From the NCBI RefSeq assembly GCF_007992075.1, contig NZ_BJZO01000013.1, forward strand, positions 1-56,772: 56,772 bases of DNA. The letters run 5' to 3'. The notes beneath the pieces are model-generated. The model was given only the letters and a program-made list of their open reading frames with translations, was not told the DNA's origin and did no database searches. A program made the translations under genes and the position numbers. This document shows, in pieces, positions 34,489 to 43,103 of this stretch (its first letter is position 1; each line of letters opens with the position of its first letter). The stretch comes from Pararhodospirillum oryzae (GTDB lineage: Bacteria > Pseudomonadota > Alphaproteobacteria > Rhodospirillales > Rhodospirillaceae).

Positions 34489-37400
34489 GTGGCCGACAAC
34501 GCACAGCGCAGCGCGCCGGGCCGCGCGGGGGAAACGGGGAGAACAGTCCGGCGCGCGGACGGGGTGCCCACCTTGCATGCCGCCGCCCTGGTGATGATCA
34601 CCGTTGCCAGTCTGGTCTTGATGATCGGAGTCTATGCCGGGTTTGGCTCGCTTCTCGACGACCAGGAAGCGGCTTTGGAAAACCAGCGCAACGCCACCCA
34701 GATCAGTGCCATGATCATGGGGGATCTGGAACGCCTGGAAACCGTGATCTACCGCCTGCCCCTGGCCCAGGATGCCCAGGAGCGTTTTGCCTTGCGAGGC
34801 AAGATGCGCGACATCCTGGAGGGCATGAACGACGCCTTGCGTGTGTTGCAAGAAGGGGGCGTGCTCAATCGGGTCACCGGGTTTTCCCAGGGAGCCACCG
34901 GCCCGCTTCTGGAGCGCCATGTGCCGTACACGCCCGGTGTCGGGGCTTTGATGCCGGAAATCGCCGATGTCCGCTCAAGCCTGGCCGGCGTGGAACGGCT
35001 GGGCCAAACCATGACGGCCCTGTTGTCCGAGCGCGAGCGTCTGGCCGAGCAGGCCGACCAGCCCCGTCTTGGCGCCCTTGATGCCCAGGTCCGCGAGCTT
35101 CTGGTCCAAGGACCGTTGGTTTTCAAGGCGCTGCGCGATGAGGCGACCCATCTCTTCATCGTCAGCAATACCGCGTTCGAGAAGGATAAGGCCGACCTGG
35201 AGGCGCACGAGCACCAGTACGCCACCATCCAGGGCGGGGTGTCGCTGTTGACCATGCTTTTCGTGGTCAGCGCCGGGATGTGGATCTTGCGGTCGGTGAC
35301 GCGCGCCAACCGCCGCTTGCGTGATTTGACCCGCGATCTGGAATTCCAGATCTTCGCCCTCGACCAGCACGCGGTGGTCACGGTCACCGATCCCGACGGG
35401 GTGATTACCTACGCCAACGATGCGTTTTGCGTGCTGTCTGGGTATACCCGCGAGCAGTTGCTGGGGCATACCCATAAGATTGTTAAGTCAGACGAACACA
35501 GCCCCGCTTTTTTTCGCGCCATGTGGGAAACGATCACGGCCGGCAAGGTCTGGCATGGCGAGATCAAGAACGCGACCCGGGGAGGCGGGTCCTTCTGGTC
35601 GGCGGCCACCATCGTGCCGTGCCTGGACGACAACGGCCGTCCGTTTCGCTATGTCGCCATCCGCACCGACATCACGGCGCGCAAGCGGATCGAGGAAAAG
35701 CATCGCGGCACCGCGCGGTTCCTGCGCGGTCTGACCGACGCCATGGGCGATGGGGTGTACTCCCTGGACGACCAGGGGCGGGTGACGTTCGTCAATCCCG
35801 AGGCCGAGCGTCTGCTGGGATGGTCGCGCGAGTCCCTGATCGGGCGCTCGATCCACGAGCTGGCCCACGGCCCCCACGAGGCCACGTCGGACAGCTTGCG
35901 CGACGGGGGCTGTTCCATCCACCGCGTGGTGACGCGAGGCGCGATCTTCCGCTCGGAAGCCGAGTTCTTCCGCCGGCGCGATGGGGGGCTGTTCCCCGTC
36001 GCCATTGTTTCGGTCCCCCTGACCCTGGAGGACCGGATCGTGGGGTCGGTCAGTGTGTTCCAGGATATCACCGAGCGCAAGAAAGCGGAGCAGGCCTTGC
36101 GCGAGGCCCGCGACGCGGCCGAATCCGCCAACCAGATCAAAAGCCGTTTCCTCGCCAACATGAGCCACGAAATCCGCACGCCCATGAACGCGGTGATCGG
36201 ACTAAGTCATCTTGCCCTGCAAACGGACCTGTCGCCCAATCAACGCGATTATCTGGAAAAAATTCATCGGGCCGCCGGCAATCTTCTCGTTCTTTTGAAT
36301 GATCTTCTTGATCTTTCCAAAATCGAGACTGGCCGCATGACCCTGGAAATCACGCCATTTAGCCTGTTCGAGGTCCTGGAGAATGTCACCGCGCTGATTT
36401 TGCCCCGGGTGCGGGAAAAGGACCTGACTTTTGAAATGGACCTGGATCCCGGTTTGCCCGATCGCCTGATCGGGGATCCCTTGCGCCTGGGGCAGATCCT
36501 GACCAACCTGCTGAGCAACGCCGTCAAGTTCACCGAGCACGGCACGGTCACCCTGGGCGCGTTTCAAATCGGGCACGGCCGGGACGGGGCCCAGGAAATC
36601 ACCTTCACGGTCGCCGACACGGGGATCGGCATGACCGAGGCCCAGTTGTCCGGCCTGTTCCACGCATTCGCCCAGGCGGACGGGTCCATCACCCGGCGGT
36701 TCGGCGGCACGGGGCTGGGGCTGGCCATTTCGCGCCAGCTCGCGCACCTGATGGGCGGAGACATCGATGTCTCCAGCACGCCGGACGTGGGCAGCACGTT
36801 CCGGTTTCGCTCCTGGTTCCGCTGCGCCCCGCCCGCCGAGGACGACACCGACGCCCCGGCCCAGAGCCTGCGGGGATTGCGCGCCCTGGTCGGCGATGAC
36901 TGCATTCCTGCCCGGGCCACCCTGGCCCTGGCCTTGTCCCATCTTGGGTTAAGGGTGGACGCCCCCGCCGAGCCCGGCGCCACGCGGGCATGCCTGGACG
37001 CGGCGGCCCGGGGCGAAGCGCCCGCCTATGACCTGGTGGTCCTGGACTGGCGCTTGCGGGATCTGGAATGCCAGGATCTGGCCAGGGCAAGCCTGTCCCG
37101 GCCCCTGCCGGCCGTGCTTGTGGTGACCGACTATGGCGTGCCACCGGAAAAATGCCCTTTCCTCGGCCCGGGAGTCGAGGTTCTGGAAAAGCCGGCCCTG
37201 GGCCCCCGCCTGAAGGGGGCGGTTTTGCGCGCCCTTGGGCGCCCGGGCGCGCCACGGGGGTCCCTGGAATCGACCGTTCTGGCCGGGGCGCGCATTCTTT
37301 TGGTTGAAGACGACAAAATCAATCAGCAGGTCGCGCGTGATCTTCTGCTGGCGGTGGGGACCGAGGTCACCGTGGCCGAAAGCGGCTGGGCCGCCTTGGA

Positions 37401-38355
37401 TCTTCTGGCGGATCAGGCCTTCGATCTTGTGCTGATGGATGTCCAGATGCCGGGTCTGGACGGCCTTGAAACCACGCGCCGCGTGCGGGGCGTTCTGGAG
37501 CAATCCCATCTTCCGATCATTGCCATGACGGCCCACGCCATGGACGAGGACCGGGCCCGGTCACGGGCGGCGGGCATGAATGATCATCTGGTCAAGCCCC
37601 TGGATCCTTCCCGTCTGTACGCCTGCCTGGAACGCTGGCTGGCGGCACGGTGTCCGGCCGCCGGGCCCGGCGGAGGCGGAAAAGCCCGGGAAAGGCGGGC
37701 CTTGCCCCCGGCGCTCCCGGTTCTGCCCCCGGCGCTGGCCCGGGTGCTGGACCTGGACGCCGCGAGTCGCGCGCTTGGCGGCAATCATGCCTTGCTACGC
37801 AGGCTCCTTGGGGTTTTTGCCACCGAGGCGGCCCCGCGCCTTCAAACCCTGCCTGGCCTTCTGGCCGCGGGCGACATCGACGCGGCGCGGCTGCTGATCC
37901 ATACCCTCAAGGGGACGGCCGCGACCCTGGGCGCTTTTCCGCTTTCGGAGCGGGCGGCCGTCCTGGAAGGGTTTTTGGAAGCCGGCGACGAGGGGCCGGG
38001 CCGGGAGGCTGCCCTGGCCGCCCTTCTGGAGGACGTGGCCCCGGTGCTGGAGGCCATCAGGGCCGTGGACACGGCGAGTCCCGAGGTCGGGGGAGCCGGC
38101 CAGTCGTCTTCCCGGCCGGAGGATCCCGAAGGCATTCCGGCCGCCATGGAGCAGCTCAGGGCGCGGCTGGCGGCTTGCGATCCCCTGGCCGAGGAAGAGG
38201 CCCGGGATCTGGCGCGTCGCGTGAAAGGCCTGCCCGGTCTTGATCAGGCCATGCCGCGCGTGGTCCGCGCCGCCGCCGCCTTTGAATTCGAGGATGCCCT
38301 GGCCATCCTCGACGCCATGCCCGCACCGCCTTCTCCCTGCATGCCGGCGGACTAG
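34489..38355 (+). CDS. hybrid sensor histidine kinase/response regulator (BarA-like layout)
   Basis: 1288 residues from GTG 34489. Order: TM1 (about 30-52), a periplasmic helical sensor, TM2 (about 250-268), PAS 1 (about 290-400), PAS 2 (about 405-530), HisKA with His560 in [14 protein letters not shown], HATPase (N-box [13 protein letters not shown]1 DTGIGM, G2 [10 protein letters not shown]), a first receiver with Asp853 (LVVLDWRL) but weakened pocket and no clear C-terminal Lys, a second full receiver ([14 protein letters not shown], Asp984 in [11 protein letters not shown], Lys in HLVKPLDP), and an Hpt with His1138 ([14 protein letters not shown]). A full internal phosphorelay; the terminal regulator is not adjacent and the signal is unknown. 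The first receiver looks non-phosphorylatable or regulatory. Confidence 0.95.
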   Translation: MADNAQRSAPGRAGETGRTVRRADGVPTLHAAALVMITVASLVLMIGVYAGFGSLLDDQEAALENQRNATQISAMIMGDLERLETVIYRLPLAQDAQERFALRGKMRDILEGMNDALRVLQEGGVLNRVTGFSQGATGPLLERHVPYTPGVGALMPEIADVRSSLAGVERLGQTMTALLSERERLAEQADQPRLGALDAQVRELLVQGPLVFKALRDEATHLFIVSNTAFEKDKADLEAHEHQYATIQGGVSLLTMLFVVSAGMWILRSVTRANRRLRDLTRDLEFQIFALDQHAVVTVTDPDGVITYANDAFCVLSGYTREQLLGHTHKIVKSDEHSPAFFRAMWETITAGKVWHGEIKNATRGGGSFWSAATIVPCLDDNGRPFRYVAIRTDITARKRIEEKHRGTARFLRGLTDAMGDGVYSLDDQGRVTFVNPEAERLLGWSRESLIGRSIHELAHGPHEATSDSLRDGGCSIHRVVTRGAIFRSEAEFFRRRDGGLFPVAIVSVPLTLEDRIVGSVSVFQDITERKKAEQALREARDAAESANQIKSRFLANMSHEIRTPMNAVIGLSHLALQTDLSPNQRDYLEKIHRAAGNLLVLLNDLLDLSKIETGRMTLEITPFSLFEVLENVTALILPRVREKDLTFEMDLDPGLPDRLIGDPLRLGQILTNLLSNAVKFTEHGTVTLGAFQIGHGRDGAQEITFTVADTGIGMTEAQLSGLFHAFAQADGSITRRFGGTGLGLAISRQLAHLMGGDIDVSSTPDVGSTFRFRSWFRCAPPAEDDTDAPAQSLRGLRALVGDDCIPARATLALALSHLGLRVDAPAEPGATRACLDAAARGEAPAYDLVVLDWRLRDLECQDLARASLSRPLPAVLVVTDYGVPPEKCPFLGPGVEVLEKPALGPRLKGAVLRALGRPGAPRGSLESTVLAGARILLVEDDKINQQVARDLLLAVGTEVTVAESGWAALDLLADQAFDLVLMDVQMPGLDGLETTRRVRGVLEQSHLPIIAMTAHAMDEDRARSRAAGMNDHLVKPLDPSRLYACLERWLAARCPAAGPGGGGKARERRALPPALPVLPPALARVLDLDAASRALGGNHALLRRLLGVFATEAAPRLQTLPGLLAAGDIDAARLLIHTLKGTAATLGAFPLSERAAVLEGFLEAGDEGPGREAALAALLEDVAPVLEAIRAVDTASPEVGGAGQSSSRPEDPEGIPAAMEQLRARLAACDPLAEEEARDLARRVKGLPGLDQAMPRVVRAAAAFEFEDALAILDAMPAPPSPCMPAD

Positions 38356-38387
38356 CAGTCTGTCGGATTTGGGAAGAGACTGCTTTT
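38355..38387 (+). terminator. terminator after hybrid kinase
   Basis: GCAGTCT (38355-38361) pairs with AGACTGC (38377-38383), then TTTT. It begins at the stop codon of the kinase gene. Confidence 0.75.
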
Positions 38388-38434
38388 GATATGTAGGATC
38401 ATCGAAACGAAAGGCGTGAAAGAATGGCCGTGCC

Positions 38435-38926
38435 TCAGGCGGGCGGGGGAGGCGCCATGCTGGCGGGGAGACGCACGGCGACAACCCGGCCGGTCGCGCA
38501 AATCTGATCCCCCGCCGCCACCGACAGGCTGACCACCACCTTGCGTTCCTTCACCTCCTCGATGCGGCCGCGCACGGTGAGCGGCGGGCCGAGCGGTGTC
38601 GGGCGCAGGAAGTCCACGTGCAGCGAAGCGGTCACGAAGCGCAGCGCGGGGTCGCTGCCCGGCGCGCGTCCCTCGGCCCGGTACGCGGCGGCCGACGCCG
38701 ATCCCGTGCCGTGACAGTCAATGAGGGAGGCGATCAGGCCGCCGTACACGAATCCCGGCAGCGCCGTGTGGTACGGCTGGGGGGTGAACGTGGCCACGGT
38801 TTCGTCGCCATCCCAGGTGCTGCGCAGATGCAGGCCATGGGGGTTGCTGGAGCCGCAGCCATAGCAATGGCTCAATTCCTCGGGGTAGGTGTCCTGGAAC
38901 GCGTGATCGGTCAGGAGATCGGTCAT
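38435..38926 (-). CDS. PaaI-family hotdog-fold thioesterase
   Basis: 163 residues from ATG 38926. A Cys-rich opening (HCYGCGSSNPHGLHL) typical of one PaaI subgroup, then the hotdog core: FVYGGLIASLIDCHGTGSAS, whose Gly-Gly-Leu-Ile and Asp stand where the catalytic residues lie, followed by VTASLHVDFLRPTPLGPPLT and GRIEEVKERKVVVSLSV. Likely hydrolyses an acyl-CoA in the cytoplasm; substrate unknown. Monocistronic; its 3' end faces the hybrid kinase terminator. Confidence 0.88.
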   Translation of the reverse strand: MTDLLTDHAFQDTYPEELSHCYGCGSSNPHGLHLRSTWDGDETVATFTPQPYHTALPGFVYGGLIASLIDCHGTGSASAAAYRAEGRAPGSDPALRFVTASLHVDFLRPTPLGPPLTVRGRIEEVKERKVVVSLSVAAGDQICATGRVVAVRLPASMAPPPPA

Positions 38927-39270
38927 GGATCGGGGTTTCCATCTGCGAGGGGCGCCCGTCCAGTATCCCGGGTTTCCCTTCCGGCATGTCAACCAGGAAA
39001 GTGAGCCTCTCGGGCGATTGATACGCGCGACAGGCGATTTGGGAAAGGAAAGGCACCCGGACGCGGCCAGGATCACCCCTGTCCCGGGGGAAGGAGGAAG
39101 GGGGGGAGGGGGGCAAAGGGCAGAGGGCAGAAATTCCGGAGGTCCTGCCGGCTCCCGACGGTGCTTTCAGAGCAGGGCAATCGGTTCTCGGTTCACCCGA
39201 TTTCCCTGGCTTTCAGACCTCTTGCTCTTGGCTGCGACACAAGGTAGCGTCCTTCCCCTGCGCGCCTTGT
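38927..39270. other. intergenic region thioesterase / tRNA-Leu(TAA)
   Basis: 344 bp, no gene. Contains the thioesterase promoter, a family C palindrome (39173-39208) and a candidate tRNA promoter, TTGCTC (39222-39227), 17 bases, TAGCGT (39245-39250). Confidence 0.5.
39173..39208. repeat. palindromic repeat, family C copy 2
   Basis: CAGGG-c-AATCGG (39173-39184) and CCGATT-t-CCCTG (39197-39208), identical stem sequence to 32301-32329 but with a longer loop and no U-tract. Confidence 0.7.
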
Positions 39271-39357
39271 CCGGGCGTGGCGGAATTGGTAGACGCAAGG
39301 GACTTAAAATCCCTCGGGGCTTGCCCCGTGCCGGTTCAAGCCCGGCCGCCCGGACCA
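39271..39357 (+). tRNA. tRNA-Leu (anticodon TAA)
   Basis: 87 nt with encoded CCA. Acceptor CCGGGCG pairs with CGCCCGG, giving a C1-G72 pair in place of the common G1-C72; D-arm GGTAGACGC; anticodon loop CTTAAAA; class II variable arm; T-loop GTTCAAGCC. It reads UUA. Confidence 0.95.
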
Positions 39358-39401
39358 CGAGGCCCCTCGCGAAAGGCGCCCTTCTCAACAGCAGGACCGG
39401 C

Positions 39402-39437
39402 ATAAAAAAAACGCCAGGGGCGAAGCTGCCCGGCGTT
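39402..39437. terminator. bidirectional terminator between tRNA-Leu(TAA) and antenna operon 1
   Basis: A run of A, then AACGCC with GGGGC, and on the other side GCCC with GGCGTT. On the minus strand the stem is followed by eight T, ending the antenna transcript; on the plus strand it can end the tRNA transcript. Confidence 0.75.
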
Positions 39438-39453
39438 TGGATTCTTGAGCCAG

Positions 39454-39483
39454 AAAAAGCACACCCCGCCCGAAGGCGGGGTG
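39454..39483 (-). terminator. terminator of antenna operon 1
   Basis: CACCCCGCC (39462-39470) and GGCGGGGTG (39475-39483) with a tetraloop; on the minus strand the stem is followed by a T-rich run (complement of 39454-39458). It is 22 bp past the alpha stop. Confidence 0.85.
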
Positions 39484-39505
39484 GCCTGAAGAACCGAAAA
39501 AAGCC

Positions 39506-39658
39506 TTAGAGGCCCTTCTCGATGAACTTCTTGAACAGGTGCTCCGAAAGGGGGCCACCCATCACGAACAGGTGAATGATGGTCACGAGGGTGACCAGGA
39601 TGCCGGCGCTCGCGAACAGGGCCTGAGCCGGGTTAACCAGGAGCCAAACTCTCCACAT
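39506..39658 (-). CDS. light-harvesting antenna alpha subunit, copy 1
   Basis: 50 residues. Short N-terminal amphipathic start MWRVWLLVNP, one membrane span, and His29 in VTIIHLF to ligate bacteriochlorophyll, as in all alpha antenna peptides. The C-terminal tail (GGPLSEHLFKKFIEKGL) is unlike LH1 alpha of R. rubrum, so I regard it as a peripheral (LH2/puc-like) antenna, not core LH1, with moderate confidence. It is the second gene of a beta-alpha operon; 89 nt separate it from beta, with the short palindrome GAACCCCGGTTC (39730-39741). Ribosome site GGAGAAG. Too short for most gene finders. The second copy (40315-40467) differs at four residues: L24V, V32A, E39A, K44N. Confidence 0.92.
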   Translation of the reverse strand: MWRVWLLVNPAQALFASAGILVTLVTIIHLFVMGGPLSEHLFKKFIEKGL

Positions 39659-39747
39659 GGTCTCTTCTCCGATAATGGGGTTATACCGTCAACGCTGGGT
39701 CTGAAACAAACGGGGTGTGGAAAAACCAAGAACCCCGGTTCGTTTTC

Positions 39748-39897
39748 TTAGAACCAGGGCAGGTAGTGGTAGGTGAAGACGTGCGCGAAGGCGGACAGAA
39801 CCACCCACACGAACAGGCCCTTGGTGTACCAGGAATGGAATTCCTGGGCTTCCACTTCCGTCAGACCCGACGGATAAACCTTGGTGTTATCGGCCAT
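39748..39897 (-). CDS. light-harvesting antenna beta subunit, copy 1
   Basis: 49 residues from ATG 39897, with GGAGGGA upstream. SGLTEVEAQEFHSWY is the beta-antenna signature with His21; the membrane span holds His39 in SAFAHVFTY, the bacteriochlorophyll ligand; the C-terminus is HYLPWF. It pairs with the alpha subunit encoded downstream to build ring antenna complexes in the intracytoplasmic membrane. No puc assembly gene or puf reaction-centre gene is nearby. The other copy differs by V15A, S22G and H44N. Confidence 0.95.
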   Translation of the reverse strand: MADNTKVYPSGLTEVEAQEFHSWYTKGLFVWVVLSAFAHVFTYHYLPWF

Positions 39898-40314
39898 GGT
39901 ATTCCCTCCAGATGGTCGTAAATCGCAGCCCAAAAACGAAACCTCTTCCGGATCTCCGGAGAGAGGAACACCGCCCCGTGGGCAGAATGGGTCTTATGGT
40001 GGATCCACCTGTCCTTCAGGGGGGAGTCACGTGGTAGAAGAGGTCTGACCGCGTGTCCTGGACGTCACCTTAGCAGACTTCCGAAGGGTGTCAATGGGGG
40101 ATTAAGAAATCAGGCAGCATAAAAACCCATGGCGGACTAACGTAAAACGCAATTGAACAAAGGGGGAGGCTGCCTTTGTGGGGCGGTCCAATAGCAATGG
40201 ATAAAAGAGGCAGAATAGGGAAAAGGCCGCCCAACGACAATACGTCGGGCAGCCTCTCTTCCTGGTTCCCACGCCTCACGAAGAGGCGCGGGAGATCCTG
40301 GCGTCGAGAAAGCC
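39898..40314. other. leader and spacer between the two antenna operons
   Basis: 417 bp without a gene. Near operon 1: CCTCT-t-CCGGA-tc-TCCGG-ag-AGAGG (39952-39976), a palindrome about 55 bp upstream of the beta start. Near operon 2: its terminator (40221-40254) and a hairpin CGCCTC/GAGGCG (40272-40288). I looked for the PpsR pattern TGT-N12-ACA and did not find a convincing one. Confidence 0.5.
40221..40254 (-). terminator. terminator of antenna operon 2
   Basis: GGCCGCCCAACG (40225-40236) and CGTCGGGCAGCC (40243-40254) pair with two mismatches; on the minus strand TTTT follows. It lies 60 bp past the alpha stop. Confidence 0.75.
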
Positions 40315-40467
40315 TTAGAGGCCCTTCTCGATGAAGTTCTTGAACAGGTGCGCCGAGAGCGGGCCACCCATGGCGAACAGGTGGATGATGGTCACGACGG
40401 TGACCAGGATGCCGGCGCTCGCGAACAGGGCCTGAGCCGGGTTAACCAGGAGCCAAACTCTCCACAT
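40315..40467 (-). CDS. light-harvesting antenna alpha subunit, copy 2
   Basis: 50 residues, 46 identical to copy 1. The pigment-ligating His29 is kept; the changes V32A, E39A and K44N fall in the C-terminal part, near where hydrogen bonds to the bacteriochlorophylls tune absorption in other antennae. The spacer to its beta gene (90 nt) contains GGATC/GATCC inverted repeats and is unlike that of operon 1, so the two operons diverged outside the coding parts. A short frame recognised from its sequence rather than its length. Confidence 0.92.
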   Translation of the reverse strand: MWRVWLLVNPAQALFASAGILVTVVTIIHLFAMGGPLSAHLFKNFIEKGL

Positions 40468-40557
40468 GGTACGATCTCCGTAAAGGTTTAGTTGCCGTCA
40501 GAAAGGGTCTTGAGAATCCCGGATCCCGACTACGTCAGTGATCCGATCAATGGATTC

Positions 40558-40707
40558 TTAGAACCAGGGCAGGTAGTTGTAGGTGAAGACGTGCGCGAAG
40601 GCGGACAGAACCACCCACACGAACAGACCCTTCGTGTACCAGCCATGGAATTCCTGAGCTTCCGCTTCGGTCAGACCCGACGGGTAAACCTTCGTGTTGT
40701 CGGCCAT
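40558..40707 (-). CDS. light-harvesting antenna beta subunit, copy 2
   Basis: 49 residues from ATG 40707, with GGAGGG upstream; 46 residues identical to copy 1. His21 and His39 are kept; the tail is NYLPWF where copy 1 has HYLPWF. First gene of antenna operon 2, transcribed away from the extended-SDR gene. A longer open frame to 40917 is spurious. Confidence 0.95.
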   Translation of the reverse strand: MADNTKVYPSGLTEAEAQEFHGWYTKGLFVWVVLSAFAHVFTYNYLPWF

Positions 40708-41194
40708 ATTAAACCCTCCAAAGTGCAATAGCACGATAGCCCAATGAATGGTACCGCAATTCACCGGTAGTGAACTCGGCTCCTTGACCCGAACAAGGAA
40801 GATGCCAGGATCTTCAATTCTGTTCAGGTTCGATGCGCCTTGGAACCAATTCCGTCGGCGTGTCGATGGGCAGGACAATACCAGGGCGGAGACTTCTGTC
40901 AAGGCGCTTTCCCACAATCAGACCACGGGGTTGCCACATTTGGCGCGATTGGTGGGCGTCCCCAGGCCTGGGTGGGGTATTCAAGTGTGGCGAGTGCCGG
41001 AGCGGGGGAAACCCGTCGGGAAGGAACGGCTCCTGCCGGCTCGCGCGCGGGGCGACGGCCGGGAGCCGGCCCGTGGCGCGCGCGGGGGGCCAAGCGGGGT
41101 CTGGTCAAGGCGGACGGCTCATGGTTATGTGACCGGACTTTTGGGCCGGCGGCCCTTGCCGGCAACGAGGATGTGCAAGAGGGGACACGAGGAC
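40708..41194. other. divergent region antenna operon 2 / extended-SDR gene
   Basis: 487 bp. An open frame runs through it from 40748 in phase with the SDR gene but its translation has no family character, so I treat it as non-coding. It should hold the antenna promoter; no certain operator is visible. Confidence 0.45.
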
Positions 41195-42916
41195 ATGCCA
41201 ACCATTCTAGTCACGGGGGCCGGCGGCTTTCTGGGCAGTCGCATCGCCCGATTCCTGGCCTCGCGGCCACAGACGACGGTGCGGGCGGGAATCCATGGCG
41301 GTGGCCGGCCGGCGCCCGAGGGAGCTGGTCTGACCCCGGTGATTGCGGACGTGCGCGATATCCGCACCCTGGACGTGGCGTGCGAGGGGGTGGACGCCAT
41401 CGTGCATTGCGCCACCGGGGACCGCTGGGTCACGGTGAACGGCACGCAGGCGGTGCTGACGGCGGCCCGCCAGCACAAGGTGCCCCGCGTGGTTGTCCTC
41501 AGCTCCGTGGTCGTCTATGGCCAGGCGGCGGGGGAGGTGAGCGAGGACACGCCCCTCGACCCCATGGCCGACGATCCCGAGGCCCTGCTCAAGGCCGAGG
41601 CCGAATCCTTGTGCCGGCAGGCGATGGCGGAAGGGCAATCGGTCATCGTGCTGCGCCTGCCCATCCTGTTCGGGGCCGAGTGTCCGCAGTGGGCGGGCAC
41701 GACCGCGCGCCGGCTGGCCTCGCGGCGCTGGGGCACCTTGGGCGACGCGGGCGAGGGCGTGTGCAATCCCCTGGATCCGCGTGATCTGGTCGAGGCGGTG
41801 GCGGCCGCGATCGAGGCCCGTCCCGGGCTGGCCGGCGCCTACAACATCCGTGGCCCCGAGACCCTGACCTGGAACGCCTTCTTCGAGCGCTTCAACGAGG
41901 CCCTGGGCCTGCCCGCCCTGGTGGAACAAAATCTCAACGGCTTTGGCCTGCGCTTCCTGATGGGCACCCTGGTGCGCGAAACCGTGGGGCGCCTGCCCCA
42001 GGCGCAGCCGGCGGCCGGGGCGGTGATGACCGAGACCCCCACCTTCCGCGAACTCGATTTCTTCCGCCTGTCTGCAACCTATCCGATTGATCGCGCCCAG
42101 GCCGATCTGGGATGGCGCCCGGGCGTGTCGCTGGACGACAGCCTCGCGGCCGCCGCCGCCTGGGCCAAGGCCGGCGGCATGGCCGAGCTGCGCCAGCCCG
42201 TGGCGCGGGTGGTGGCTCCCGCCGCCGAGGCCGGGGAGGGCGCGGCCCCGGGCGCCGATGGCCCGGTGTCCCTCATGGGCTGGAGCCCCTCGTTCTTGCA
42301 AACCGAGACCTTCCGGGCCCTGCTGCCGCCCCAGGGCGCCAAGGGATCCGGCGCGTCGGCCGGCGCCCAGACCGAAGGAAACGCGGATTCCGGCAGCGAT
42401 CTGGACAAGGTGCCGGAAGGCTTGAGCAGCAAGCTCTTCCCGGCCCACATCATTTTCAAGCCCATGCCCGACGAGGGACCCACCGTCTCGGTCGCCGAGA
42501 CCATGAGCGAGATCAAGGACAGCTTCGCCGCCATCGACAACTTTGGCGCGTCGGTCAAGCGGCGCCTGGGCGGGCTGGTCGGGCGCGCGGGCGAACGCAG
42601 CTCGGCCCTGTCGGGCGACGGCGCCGAGGCTCCCAAACCCGGGACTTCGGACGAGGCGCTCAGCCGCAAGTTGTTCCCGGCCCACATCATCTTCAAGCAG
42701 ATGCCGGAAAACGGCCCCACCGTTTCCGTGTCTGAAACCTGGGCCGAAATCAACAAGAGCCTGCCCATGGGCAAGGCCAAGTCCAAGGCCGGGGAAGAGG
42801 GTGCGGCCGGAGCCGAGCCGGAAAACCCCATGGCCGCGCGGGACCTGGCGCGCAAGATGTTCCCCGCTCACATCATCTTCAAGAAGGCGCAAGGCCGGGA
42901 ACCCGGCCAGGAGTAA
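41195..42916 (+). CDS. atypical extended SDR (NAD-dependent epimerase-like) with triple-repeat C-terminal tail
   Basis: 573 residues. Residues 1-330 form an extended SDR: nucleotide motif GAGGFLG (8-14), VVLSSVVVYG, and later NPLDPRDLVEAV and YNIRGPETLTW. The active-site YxxxK is not found; EALLK stands where Tyr and Lys would be, so the Tyr seems lost. After a Pro/Ala-rich linker comes a tail with three copies of a motif, beginning at residues 410, 489 and 551: L-S/A-x-K-L/M-FPAHIIFK, the first two continuing MPxxGPTVSVxET plus a helix (EIKDSF / EINKSL). I do not know this repeat. It suggests a repeated docking or pigment/protein-binding peptide. Start ATG 41195 follows a GAGG site. Location beside antenna genes hints at a photosynthesis link; this is inference. 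Confidence 0.85.
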   Translation: MPTILVTGAGGFLGSRIARFLASRPQTTVRAGIHGGGRPAPEGAGLTPVIADVRDIRTLDVACEGVDAIVHCATGDRWVTVNGTQAVLTAARQHKVPRVVVLSSVVVYGQAAGEVSEDTPLDPMADDPEALLKAEAESLCRQAMAEGQSVIVLRLPILFGAECPQWAGTTARRLASRRWGTLGDAGEGVCNPLDPRDLVEAVAAAIEARPGLAGAYNIRGPETLTWNAFFERFNEALGLPALVEQNLNGFGLRFLMGTLVRETVGRLPQAQPAAGAVMTETPTFRELDFFRLSATYPIDRAQADLGWRPGVSLDDSLAAAAAWAKAGGMAELRQPVARVVAPAAEAGEGAAPGADGPVSLMGWSPSFLQTETFRALLPPQGAKGSGASAGAQTEGNADSGSDLDKVPEGLSSKLFPAHIIFKPMPDEGPTVSVAETMSEIKDSFAAIDNFGASVKRRLGGLVGRAGERSSALSGDGAEAPKPGTSDEALSRKLFPAHIIFKQMPENGPTVSVSETWAEINKSLPMGKAKSKAGEEGAAGAEPENPMAARDLARKMFPAHIIFKKAQGREPGQE

Positions 42917-43021
42917 GAGTTCGGGAACCCGGCCAGGAGTAAGAATTCGGGAACCCGGCCAGGAGTAAGAGTTCGGGAACCCGGCCAGGAATAAGAGGCC
43001 GGGAACCCGGCCAGGAGCAAG
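42892..43021. repeat. 26-bp minisatellite, five copies, overlapping a stop codon
   Basis: Five tandem units of 26 bp (42892, 42918, 42944, 42970, 42996), each containing GGGAACCCGGCCAGGAGTAA or a near copy. The first unit codes the last residues REPGQE and stop of the extended-SDR gene. The period is not a multiple of three. Confidence 0.93.
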
Positions 43022-43053
43022 GGGAGCGGCTCGCCGTTCCCTGTCGAGGGCAC

Positions 43054-43088
43054 GCGCCGGGAAGCAGGGCTTCCCGGCGCTTGTTTTT
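43054..43088 (+). terminator. rho-independent terminator after extended-SDR gene
   Basis: GCGCCGGGAAGC (43054-43065) and GCTTCCCGGCGC (43069-43080), a perfect 12-bp stem with loop AGG, followed by TTGTTTTT. Confidence 0.93.
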
Positions 43089-43103
43089 GGGGGAGGGGGC
43101 GCT

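Noticed and set aside
40748-41194. 149-residue N-terminal extension of the extended-SDR protein
   Set aside because: No family resemblance, and the Rossmann fold begins right after ATG 41195.
39898-41194. PpsR/CrtJ sites (TGT-N12-ACA) at the antenna promoters
   Set aside because: Closest matches, such as TGTCGATGGGCAGGACA at 40860-40876, have the wrong spacing.
42892-43021. CRISPR array
   Set aside because: The 26-bp units are directly adjacent without spacers and there are no cas genes.
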